In this document: positions 7,602 to 14,087 of the stretch, one piece after another
Position numbering within the stretch: position 1 is the first letter of the stretch
Layout of the letters: each line of letters starts with the position of its first letter
DNA from: Alphaproteobacteria bacterium
GTDB taxonomy: Bacteria; Pseudomonadota; Alphaproteobacteria; Puniceispirillales; Puniceispirillaceae
NCBI GenBank assembly: GCA_011526395.1
Contig: WTHW01000260.1
Span: 1-17,550, forward strand
Length of the DNA stretch: 17,550 nucleotides
Direction of reading: 5' to 3'
The notes under the pieces: model-generated
Seen by the model: only the letters and a program-made list of their open reading frames with translations
What the model was told of the DNA's origin: nothing
Database searches by the model: none
Made by a program: the position numbers and the translations under genes

Positions 7602-7925
7602 TTAGAAAGGCAAGCTCATACCAGGTGGTATTGGCAAGCCGTCAGTCAATTCTGCAATACGACGCGCTTGTTCAGCTTCTGCCATTTCCATAGCGTTGCT
7701 AATTGCCACTTTTACAAGATCAGCCACTAAATCAGCTTCGCTTGGCACCATCAGGGCAGGGTCAATTTCAATCATGACCACTTGTTTTTTTCCATTAACA
7801 GCTGCACGCACTTGGCCACCTGCTGCATTGGCTTCAAATTGCATAGATGCAAGCTCATTTTGCAATTCTTGCATCTTGCCTTGAAGGCCAGACAGCTTTT
7901 GCATCATAGAGGCCATATTACGCAT
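7602..7925 (-). CDS. ebfC: Nucleoid-associated protein, YbaB/EbfC family
   Basis: This is a small dimeric DNA-binding protein of the YbaB/EbfC family, thought to bind and bridge DNA as part of the nucleoid. From the ATG at 7925 it has 107 residues. It begins MRNMASMMQKLSGLQGKMQELQ, the usual long N-terminal helix, followed by a beta core with GGQVRAAVNGKKQVVMIEIDP and the C-terminal IAELTDGLPIPPGM found across the family. Three starts are possible: 7934, 7925 and 7916. The AGGAAG site at 7935-7940 is 9 bases before 7925 but touches 7934, so 7925 is favoured. The start lies inside the end of dnaX, giving translational coupling. recR follows by 9 bases. Confidence 0.95.
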   Translation of the reverse strand: MRNMASMMQKLSGLQGKMQELQNELASMQFEANAAGGQVRAAVNGKKQVVMIEIDPALMVPSEADLVADLVKVAISNAMEMAEAEQARRIAELTDGLPIPPGMSLPF

Positions 7926-9696
7926 CGCGATCATCTTCCTGTTCTGTTAGTTGTGAAAGACCACTGTCAGCTGTGAAATCCTGTTTGATGACATTTGTGA
8001 TTTCTGCATTTTCGAATGTCTTTAATGCTGCCTTGACGAGCGCATCTTGCTTCATGGAGTCAAATTTATCTTGCTCAGCTTGCTTTTCCAGTTCTAGCAA
8101 TGTTTTGCCAGATTTATCTTCGCCAAGTGAGACAAGATAAGGCTGTGAGAGATAGTTCGAGAGATGTTTGGCTAATTTTGCGCCTAAATCCTCTGGTGCT
8201 TGCGGCTCTATGTATATTTCCATATGCCCTTTTGTGACAGAGATTGGACGAACATAATTGCGCAAATGTGCTGCCAATATCATTTCGCCATTTTGCTCTA
8301 ATAAAGCGGCGGCATCTGCAATCGAATTTATAAAATTGGTTTGAGGTTCTGACAGCTGAGGGGCTTGCTCTGGTTCTTGCATCATCGCAACTGCTGCATT
8401 TGTGTCTTGCGCCATCGCTGTAGGCGCAGAGCTTCCCGTGCTAGAAGGCACGGTCGGGCTAGGGGACGGTGTATGTGAGCTAGTACTTTGTTGCGGCGCT
8501 GATTGTGATGAAGCTGATGATTGGCTAGCAGGGGGGCCATCTGGTGCTTGTGGTAATTTTTGAATGATTTCAGCTGGGGTTGGCATAGGCGCGGCATGAG
8601 CCAGCCTTATCAAAACCATTTGCGCGCTGGCTCTTGCATTTGGCGCGGATTTAACTTCGCCATGTCCTTTCAATAATAACTGCCAAGCCCGTCCTAATTT
8701 GCCAATACCATTATTGGCAAGCTCAGCTGTGACAGCCATTGTTGCTTCTGGCAAATCAGCTAAGCCGGCGCCAGCGGCATGAAGTGATGCGTAATGCACC
8801 AAATCAAGCATATCAGATATGATTTTTTCAGGCTCAGAGCCTCGTTCATCAGCATTCGTAAAAGCTGATAGAGCAGATGTGATATCACCTGCCATACAGC
8901 TTGTTAAAATTCTGCCGATATCGCTATCGCCTGCATGGCCTAGCATAGCTGAAACATTGGTTGCCGTGATGGTATCTGCTGTCATCGCGGCGGCTTGGTC
9001 AAGCAATGATAGTGAGTCGCGCACAGATCCCTCTGCGGCTCTGGCAATCATATGAATGGCATCTTCATCAGCTTTGATGTCTTCTTTATCTGCAATTTGC
9101 TGCAAATGTGAGGCAAGAAGTGAAACAGAGACACGGCGCAAATCAAAACGCTGACACCGTGATAAAATTGTCACGGGAACTTTGCGAATTTCGGTAGTGG
9201 CGAAAATAAATTTTACAGCTTCAGGAGGCTCTTCAAGAGTCTTTAGTAGCGCGTTAAACGCACTTTTCGAGAGCATGTGAACTTCATCGATGATGTAAAT
9301 CTTAAAGCGCGCTGACACAGGCCTGTAGCTTGCGCCCTCGATGATGTCTCTGACATCATCAACGCCTGTATTGCTGGCGGCGTCCATTTCAAGCACGTCA
9401 ACATGGCGACCCATTGCGATAGATTGACATGATTCGCACACACCGCATGGATCAAGCGTTGGCCCGCCAGTGCCATCAGCGCCAATGCAATTCAAACCTT
9501 TGGCCAATATGCGCGCTGTTGATGTTTTCCCAACACCGCGCACGCCAGTTAAGACAAATGCATGAGCAAGTCTGCCGTGAGTTATTGCATTTTGAAGTGT
9601 TTTGACGAGCGCGTCTTGTCCAATTAAGCCAGTAAAATTATCAGGGCGATATTTTCGCGCTAACACGCGGTAGGCGGATGTGGCTTGTTCAGACAT
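7918..9696 (-). CDS. dnaX: DNA polymerase III subunits gamma and tau
   Basis: DnaX forms the ATPase core of the clamp loader, and its tau form also ties the loader to polymerase and helicase. The protein has 592 residues. Domain I carries Walker A GVRGVGKTS (51-59), a zinc site with C70, C84, C87 and C90, Walker B IYIIDE (133-138), sensor 1 in FATTE (165-169), the arginine-finger motif SRC (179-181) and sensor 2 GSVRDSL (223-229). Domains II-III run to about residue 370. Residues 370-452 are a low-complexity Pro/Ser/Gln/Ala linker, and the tau-specific C-terminal part follows. A GGAA ribosome site lies 8 bases before the ATG. It is the first gene of dnaX-ebfC-recR. I saw no A-rich slippery site at the expected gamma end. 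Confidence 0.97.
   Translation of the reverse strand: MSEQATSAYRVLARKYRPDNFTGLIGQDALVKTLQNAITHGRLAHAFVLTGVRGVGKTSTARILAKGLNCIGADGTGGPTLDPCGVCESCQSIAMGRHVDVLEMDAASNTGVDDVRDIIEGASYRPVSARFKIYIIDEVHMLSKSAFNALLKTLEEPPEAVKFIFATTEIRKVPVTILSRCQRFDLRRVSVSLLASHLQQIADKEDIKADEDAIHMIARAAEGSVRDSLSLLDQAAAMTADTITATNVSAMLGHAGDSDIGRILTSCMAGDITSALSAFTNADERGSEPEKIISDMLDLVHYASLHAAGAGLADLPEATMAVTAELANNGIGKLGRAWQLLLKGHGEVKSAPNARASAQMVLIRLAHAAPMPTPAEIIQKLPQAPDGPPASQSSASSQSAPQQSTSSHTPSPSPTVPSSTGSSAPTAMAQDTNAAVAMMQEPEQAPQLSEPQTNFINSIADAAALLEQNGEMILAAHLRNYVRPISVTKGHMEIYIEPQAPEDLGAKLAKHLSNYLSQPYLVSLGEDKSGKTLLELEKQAEQDKFDSMKQDALVKAALKTFENAEITNVIKQDFTADSGLSQLTEQEDDRDA
7935..7940 (-). promoter_or_regulatory. Ribosome binding site for ebfC inside dnaX
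   Basis: AGGAAG on the minus strand is 9 bases from the ATG at 7925 and directly abuts the ATG at 7934. This favours 7925 as the ebfC start and places its translation signal within the last codons of dnaX. Confidence 0.55.
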
Positions 9697-9771
9697 ACAT
9701 TCGTTCCAAAGACGGTGTCTAATGTGATGGCGGTATCAGCACTATATTGTAGTAACCGTATCAAGACTTAT

Positions 9772-9870
9772 AAAGCGGAAGACAGATGACCCGTTAAAAA
9801 TCTGCTGTGGTTGCTTCCTTTCGGACCTGGCCTGGTAAACAGGACAAACGCCCATCTGCCTTCCTGCTTT
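9772..9870 (-). ncRNA. ffs: Bacterial small signal recognition particle RNA (4.5S-type)
   Basis: On the minus strand the conserved SRP domain IV hairpin is plain: CCAGGTCCGAAAGGAAGCA, with a GAAA tetraloop and the internal loop bound by Ffh. The flanks pair as one long rod. Bases 9777-9788 pair with 9853-9864 over 12 base pairs with one G-U, and 9772-9776 pair with 9866-9870 across a single bulge. This gives about 99 nucleotides, the usual size for the short bacterial form. The RNA joins Ffh to target nascent membrane proteins to FtsY and SecYEG. The exact ends are estimated from the helix and from a promoter that predicts a 5' end near 9866. A position just upstream of dnaX is common in bacteria. 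Confidence 0.93.
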
Positions 9871-9872
9871 GC

Positions 9873-9901
9873 AATATGGGGCAAATTAGCCAGTAAAACA
9901 A
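9873..9901 (-). promoter_or_regulatory. Promoter candidate for ffs
   Basis: On the minus strand TTGTTT (9896-9901) and CATATT (9873-9878) are separated by 17 bases. The spacing predicts a transcript start near 9866, which agrees with the 5' edge of the SRP RNA helix worked out independently from base pairing. That agreement is the main support. Confidence 0.55.
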
Positions 9902-9932
9902 GTCATTATCCTATATCGGCTAGAAACTTTCG

Positions 9933-10784
9933 TTACGCTTTATAGCGGATATCAGCGGCAGGATAGGATCCTAAAATTTGCAATCCATCTGATTCGCAAT
10001 AAAAAGCGAGTTCCTCAAGCGCATGCTTCATTGAGGGCGAGTCGATATGAGCCTCTAAATCAACATAAAATTGTGCAGCTGATTTGCGACCGCCAAGCAT
10101 GTAGCTCTCAATTTTGGTCATATTGACGCCATTTGTGGCAAAGCCGCCAAGCGCTTTATATAAAGCGGCAGGCACAGACCGTAAACGAAAGACCATCGTT
10201 GTGACATATCTCTTATCTGCTTCATATGGCGCGATAGGAGCATCAGGTGCCATGATCAAAAACCTTGTGGTATTTGATTTTAAATCTTCGAAATTTTCTT
10301 GGATAAGCTCTAGGCCATAAATCTCACCTGCTAGGCGTGAGGCGATAGCAGCTTGCGTTTTATCACCTTGCGCCGCGATATCTTTGGCAGCGCCAGCCGT
10401 ATCAGCATGTGTCACGGCTGTGATGGCGTTATCCTCAAGGCTTTGTCTGCATTGTGCCAATGCTTGTTCATGGCTGTGAGCATGGGTGATGTCTGACAAT
10501 TTTGCCCCTGCAAGACCAAATAGCTGGTGGTTCACAGGCTGGAAATGTTCTGCGGCTATTTTCAAACCTGATTCTGGTAGCAGATGATGAATATCTGCTA
10601 CACGCCCTGCAGTCGAATTTTCAACCGGAACCATCGCCATCTGCGCATCACCATTGCGCACTTTTGCCATCATCTCTGAGAATGAGCCGCACGGTAGCAC
10701 GTCAAAGTCAGGTAATGTTGCTTGTGCCGCCATATGAGAATAGGCGCCAAGCACTCCTTGAAAAGCAACTATCTGTTTTGTCAT
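9933..10784 (-). CDS. pheA: Prephenate dehydratase
   Basis: This monofunctional enzyme decarboxylates and dehydrates prephenate to phenylpyruvate for phenylalanine synthesis. The protein has 283 residues and no chorismate mutase domain at the N-terminus, unlike E. coli PheA. The catalytic domain covers residues 1-180, with FQGVLGAYSHMAA, MVPVENSTAGRV and the essential TRF motif in NTTRFLIMAP (173-175). The C-terminal ACT domain (about 190-275) has GALGGFATN-like and NMTKIESYMLGG segments and probably mediates feedback inhibition by phenylalanine. Where E. coli-type proteins have ESRP, this one has ESYM. It starts 24 bases after kdsB with an AAAGG ribosome site, so the two are probably cotranscribed even though their pathways differ. 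Confidence 0.95.
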   Translation of the reverse strand: MTKQIVAFQGVLGAYSHMAAQATLPDFDVLPCGSFSEMMAKVRNGDAQMAMVPVENSTAGRVADIHHLLPESGLKIAAEHFQPVNHQLFGLAGAKLSDITHAHSHEQALAQCRQSLEDNAITAVTHADTAGAAKDIAAQGDKTQAAIASRLAGEIYGLELIQENFEDLKSNTTRFLIMAPDAPIAPYEADKRYVTTMVFRLRSVPAALYKALGGFATNGVNMTKIESYMLGGRKSAAQFYVDLEAHIDSPSMKHALEELAFYCESDGLQILGSYPAADIRYKA

Positions 10785-10808
10785 AGTCAGACCTTTTATT
10801 GCGTGGGT

Positions 10809-11576
10809 TTACGCATTATCAAATAATGCTCTGATGGCGTTTAAATCTTCCATAGTATCTACACCGCCGGGCGCTTCGTCAATCTGTGCCGCTTCAACAA
10901 TCATGCCAGCTTCAATGGCACGCAATTGCTCTAGCTTTTCTGTCTGCTCAAGCGGTGATGGCGGAAGGGAGACAAATTTTTCCAGCGCAGAGCGCTGCCA
11001 GCCATATAATCCAATATGATGCCAGTATTCAGTTGCATTATGTGGCACTGCTTCACGCGAAAAATAATGGGCTCTGCCTGTTATATCATCTTCATGCCAA
11101 CTCATTACAGCTTTCACAACCTGCGGCTTGGTGATCTCATCATCGTTCGCTCTAGATACAAGGGTGGCAAGCTCGCATCTTTGCTGATTTAATAATTGTG
11201 CTAATTTTTCAATCGCACTTGTTGTGATTGTTGGCAAATCACCTTGAAGATTGATCAGTTTCTGATATTTGCCATCCGGGTCAATTTTCGAAATAGCTTC
11301 ATAAATCCTATCTGAGCCTGAAGGATGTGATGGCTTGGTCATGACTGCATTACCGCCAATTGCTGTGATATGATCAAAGATGGCTTGGTGATCTGTTGCC
11401 ACATGCACAGGTGCCAGTTTGGATTTGATTGCCGCTGACCAGACATGTTCAATTAAGGGCTTACCTGCGATATCTGCCATTGGTTTATTAGGCAAACGGC
11501 TTGCCGCCATGCGCGCAGGTATGAGGATAATCATATCATCGTCAGGATAAGAAATGCTTAAATTTGCGTCAGTCAT
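10809..11576 (-). CDS. kdsB: 3-deoxy-manno-octulosonate cytidylyltransferase
   Basis: KdsB activates Kdo with CTP to CMP-Kdo, the donor used to attach Kdo to lipid A, so the cell should make lipopolysaccharide. The 255-residue protein shows the nucleotidyltransferase signature IILIPARMAASRLPNKPMADI (residues 16-36), then HVWSAAIKS, VATDHQAIFDHI and the metal-binding NLQGDLP near residue 110. It also has the KdsB-specific FVSLPPSPLEQTEKLEQLRA near residues 205-225 and the closing PGGVDTMEDLNAI. The first 14 residues extend beyond the usual start. A second ATG at 11534 would remove them, but it lacks a ribosome site, while GGAA lies 10 bases before the ATG at 11576. It is the first gene of a kdsB-pheA pair and is divergent from the cytochrome gene. 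Confidence 0.95.
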   Translation of the reverse strand: MTDANLSISYPDDDMIILIPARMAASRLPNKPMADIAGKPLIEHVWSAAIKSKLAPVHVATDHQAIFDHITAIGGNAVMTKPSHPSGSDRIYEAISKIDPDGKYQKLINLQGDLPTITTSAIEKLAQLLNQQRCELATLVSRANDDEITKPQVVKAVMSWHEDDITGRAHYFSREAVPHNATEYWHHIGLYGWQRSALEKFVSLPPSPLEQTEKLEQLRAIEAGMIVEAAQIDEAPGGVDTMEDLNAIRALFDNA

Positions 11577-11640
11577 GGCCTTTTTGTTCCATAAATCGAA
11601 AAATCATGCAAAAGAAAACGCAAAACACGACCAACATGGC

Positions 11641-11669
11641 TTGAGAATTAGCGCATCTTGAGCTATGAA
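11641..11669 (+). promoter_or_regulatory. Promoter candidate for the cytochrome c-hisN-dehydrogenase operon
   Basis: TTGAGA (11641-11646) and TATGAA (11664-11669) are 17 bases apart in the 161-base gap between the divergent kdsB and cytochrome genes. A second candidate nearer the gene is TTGGCA (11682-11687) with TAAAGA (11706-11711), spaced 18. CTTGAG occurs twice, at 11640-11645 and 11657-11662. I cannot tell which promoter is used, and I see no clear one for kdsB on the other strand. Confidence 0.4.
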
Positions 11670-11737
11670 GTGGATGTATTTTTGGCAGGTATTATGCCGC
11701 AATCGTAAAGACACGATGTTCGGGGGACGTCAAGATT

Positions 11738-12325
11738 ATGGATGAACTCAAATTTAACAAGCTATTCGCTGGTGTATTACTTGCAGCCTTGTTGTTAATG
11801 GCAGGCATTAAAGCAGGCCAAGTTCTTGTGCCATCTCATCATGGTCATGGTCACGGTGGTGAAAAAGTTGCTAACGCATATCCGATTGAAGTGACTGTTG
11901 TTGCAGATGCTGGAACAGCCGTTGCTGCACCTGCTGGCCCAGAGCCTATTTTGGCATTGCTAGCAGAAGCAGATATCGCAGCTGGTATGAAATTGGCCAA
12001 AAAATGTACAGCTTGCCATGTGTTTGAAGAAGGCGGCGCTAATAAAGTGGGTCCTGGCCTTTGGAACATTGTGAATGCTGGTAAAGGTGCGGTAGATGGT
12101 TTTGGTTACTCAGCCGCGCTAGCTGGTTTTGGCGGCGCATGGGACTACCAAGCTTTGAATGCTTTCTTGTACAAGCCAAAGGCATATATTGCTGGCACAA
12201 AGATGAATTTTGCTGGTTTGAAAAAGCCAAAAGATAGAGCGAATATGATTGCCTATTTGCGTAGCCTATCTAGCGCGCCAGCTGCCCTGCCAACAGATGC
12301 AGAAATCGCATCTGAAGCAGAATAA
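11738..12325 (+). CDS. Membrane-anchored c-type cytochrome, CycM/c552-like
   Basis: This 195-residue protein looks like the single-heme, membrane-anchored cytochromes c that carry electrons from the bc1 complex to cytochrome oxidase in alphaproteobacteria. An uncleaved transmembrane anchor lies at about residues 8-29. A periplasmic linker of about 50 residues follows, with a His-rich SHHGHGHGG patch (33-41) and an Ala/Pro-rich stretch. The heme-binding CTACH (90-94) begins the class I cytochrome domain, which continues with KVGPGLWNIV, and M156 in GTKMNFAG is the likely sixth heme ligand. The C-terminal helix is RANMIAYLRSL. The protein needs the cytochrome c maturation system. It heads a (+) cluster with hisN 17 bases downstream. 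CycM next to hisN and divergent from kdsB is, as I recall, a recurring alphaproteobacterial arrangement. Confidence 0.88.
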   Translation: MDELKFNKLFAGVLLAALLLMAGIKAGQVLVPSHHGHGHGGEKVANAYPIEVTVVADAGTAVAAPAGPEPILALLAEADIAAGMKLAKKCTACHVFEEGGANKVGPGLWNIVNAGKGAVDGFGYSAALAGFGGAWDYQALNAFLYKPKAYIAGTKMNFAGLKKPKDRANMIAYLRSLSSAPAALPTDAEIASEAE

Positions 12326-12342
12326 ATTAGAGGTGCCTAGCA

Positions 12343-13128
12343 ATGCGCTGGGAAGACCTTGATATAAATTCAGAAAAGCTAGCAGGTCATCTTGCTAGCT
12401 TTTGTTTTGCCTCAAGAAAAGCAATTGCACCTTATTTCAGACAGCCGCTTGTTGTGGAAGGTAAAGCTGATAACAGCCCTGTAACAATTGCTGACAAATC
12501 AGCCGAAGCTGTTATCAGGCAAGCCATATATAATATGTTCCCGGAACATAATGTTGTTGGCGAAGAGCATGGTGGGCAGATTACAGGTGAGATTGATTGG
12601 GTGATTGACCCGATTGATGGTACAAGAGCCTTTGTCATGGGCAAGCCCACATTCGGCACATTGGTCGCTTTATGCGTTGACCATAGAGCCGTGGCTTCAG
12701 TGATTGATATGCCAATGCTTGATGAGATGTTTATCGCTGTGCCAAATCATACATCCACGCTAAATGGGAGTAAGATTTCCACATCAGACATCACTGATTT
12801 GAGCCAAGCACGCATATGCTCAACAGCGCCAGAAGCACTGGATGAGGAAGCTTTGCAGAAATATATGGCGTTATCATCAAAATGTTTAAGCTCGAACTGG
12901 GGTGGTGATTGCTATAATTATGCCTTATTGGCAGCTGGGCATATTGATATTGTTATAGAACATCAACTTGCCAGTCATGATATAATGGGATTGGTGCCTG
13001 TGATTGAAAATGCAGGCGGCATTGTCACAGATTGGCAAGGTGGTGAGGTTATTCTTGGCAAGACAAGCTCACTTATCGCCTGTGCAAATAAAGACCTTCA
13101 TGCGCAAGTGATGAAAGCGATGAGATGA
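12343..13128 (+). CDS. hisN: Histidinol-phosphatase, inositol monophosphatase fold
   Basis: This 261-residue protein belongs to the Mg-dependent, lithium-sensitive phosphatases of the inositol monophosphatase family. Metal ligands are visible as E74 in GEEHG (73-77), D89 and D92 in DPIDGTRAF, and D212 in ASHDIMGLVPVIENAGG. WGGDCYNYALLAAGHIDIVIE (185-205), together with FGTLVAL after the DPIDGT motif, matches HisN-type histidinol phosphatases better than SuhB, so the likely job is dephosphorylating histidinol phosphate in histidine synthesis. Inositol-1-phosphate or another sugar phosphate cannot be excluded. A strong GAGGTG ribosome site is 7 bases before the ATG. Its stop overlaps the ATG of the dehydrogenase gene as ATGA, suggesting coupled translation. 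Confidence 0.86.
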   Translation: MRWEDLDINSEKLAGHLASFCFASRKAIAPYFRQPLVVEGKADNSPVTIADKSAEAVIRQAIYNMFPEHNVVGEEHGGQITGEIDWVIDPIDGTRAFVMGKPTFGTLVALCVDHRAVASVIDMPMLDEMFIAVPNHTSTLNGSKISTSDITDLSQARICSTAPEALDEEALQKYMALSSKCLSSNWGGDCYNYALLAAGHIDIVIEHQLASHDIMGLVPVIENAGGIVTDWQGGEVILGKTSSLIACANKDLHAQVMKAMR

Positions 13129-14087
13129 CAGATATCTATAGTGAAGAGCCTTTTATTGTGGCTTATTATGATGGTGCGGCTGAAGCCTCTCGTATAGAGG
13201 CATGGCAAGCGCGCCTTCAAAATCATTTGCCTGATCTTAAGCTTGTCCCGCTAATGTCAGAGGCCGCAAAACAAGCTATGGCAGCCATGGTATGGAACCC
13301 GCCTATTGGCCAGATAAAACAAATGCCAAATTTGAAAGGTGTTGTCTCATTAGGGCAAGGGGTAGACCATATTTTCAAAGATGAAAGCTTGCCATCTCAC
13401 CTTCCTGTTGTGCGCATTGTTGACCATGATATGAGTGTTGCACTTGGGCATTGGGTGTGTCTGTCTGTACTAGAAAAATGCCGCAATGCATCTGATTATC
13501 GCGCCCTAGCAAAACGCCGTGAGTTCAGGCCATTACCACAACAAGATGCCAGAGCATTAAAGCTAGGTGTCTATGGTGTTGGTGCTATTGGTAATGAAGT
13601 TGTCCGCCAGTTACGTGCGCTTGGGTTTGATGTCACAGGATATGCAAGGGGCCCGCACCCTGATTTAGATTATCCTGTCAAATATGGTGAGGCAGGCTTG
13701 TCTGAAATGTTGCAAGAGATGGATATACATATTTGCATCATGCCGCTCACAGAAGAAACCACCGGATTTTTTGACAAAGCAAAATTCTCAAAGATGAAAG
13801 TGGGCGCTTATTTTATTAATGCCGGCAGAGGTAAACATGTAATAGAGGATGATCTTCTGACAGCTATCAATTCGGGTCATATTTCAGGCGCAAGCCTTGA
13901 TGTGTTTGAAGTTGAGCCTTTGCCAGATGATCATAAGTTTTGGGATCACCCGCATATTACAATTTGGCCACATGTCGCCGCGCAAACAAATCCGCAAACA
14001 GCATCACAACAAATAGCCAAAGCGTTGGTATCTTTTCATAAAGGCACAGAGCCAGCCAATATTGTTGATAAGAAAAAAGGCTATTAG
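13125..14087 (+). CDS. D-2-hydroxyacid dehydrogenase, GhrA-like glyoxylate/hydroxypyruvate reductase
   Basis: This 320-residue NAD(P)-dependent dehydrogenase has the D-isomer-specific 2-hydroxyacid dehydrogenase fold. The Rossmann motif GVYGVGAIG spans 148-156. The catalytic residues are R235 in NAGRGKH, E264 in FEVEPLP and H283 in WPHVAAQT. The N-terminal VVSLGQGVDHI (73-83) and HDMSVALGHWV (101-111) segments, and the short N-terminal domain, place it near GhrA (YcdW), which reduces glyoxylate and hydroxypyruvate. The true substrate is uncertain, since this family is often misassigned. YARGPH after the Rossmann strand has Ala-Arg where an acidic residue would favour NAD, so NADPH use is plausible. 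It overlaps hisN by 4 bases at its start and pepA by 4 bases, tail to tail, at its end. Confidence 0.85.
   Translation: MTDIYSEEPFIVAYYDGAAEASRIEAWQARLQNHLPDLKLVPLMSEAAKQAMAAMVWNPPIGQIKQMPNLKGVVSLGQGVDHIFKDESLPSHLPVVRIVDHDMSVALGHWVCLSVLEKCRNASDYRALAKRREFRPLPQQDARALKLGVYGVGAIGNEVVRQLRALGFDVTGYARGPHPDLDYPVKYGEAGLSEMLQEMDIHICIMPLTEETTGFFDKAKFSKMKVGAYFINAGRGKHVIEDDLLTAINSGHISGASLDVFEVEPLPDDHKFWDHPHITIWPHVAAQTNPQTASQQIAKALVSFHKGTEPANIVDKKKGY

Noticed and set aside
8826..8831. A run of six A on the dnaX strand, considered as a frameshift site
   Set aside because: It falls near residue 290, inside the conserved clamp-loader core, and does not fit the X XXY YYZ pattern in the reading frame. A product ending there would lack part of domain III.
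9731..9758. Imperfect hairpin (CGGT/ACCG with inner ACTA/TAGT) between ffs and dnaX, considered as the SRP RNA terminator
   Set aside because: The pairing is short and interrupted, and no T tract follows on the minus strand.
10799..10815. Inverted repeat TGCGT-N6-ACGCA between kdsB and pheA, considered as a terminator
   Set aside because: The stem is only five base pairs, there is no run of T after it, and it lies between two cotranscribed genes. It overlaps the kdsB stop and looks like chance.
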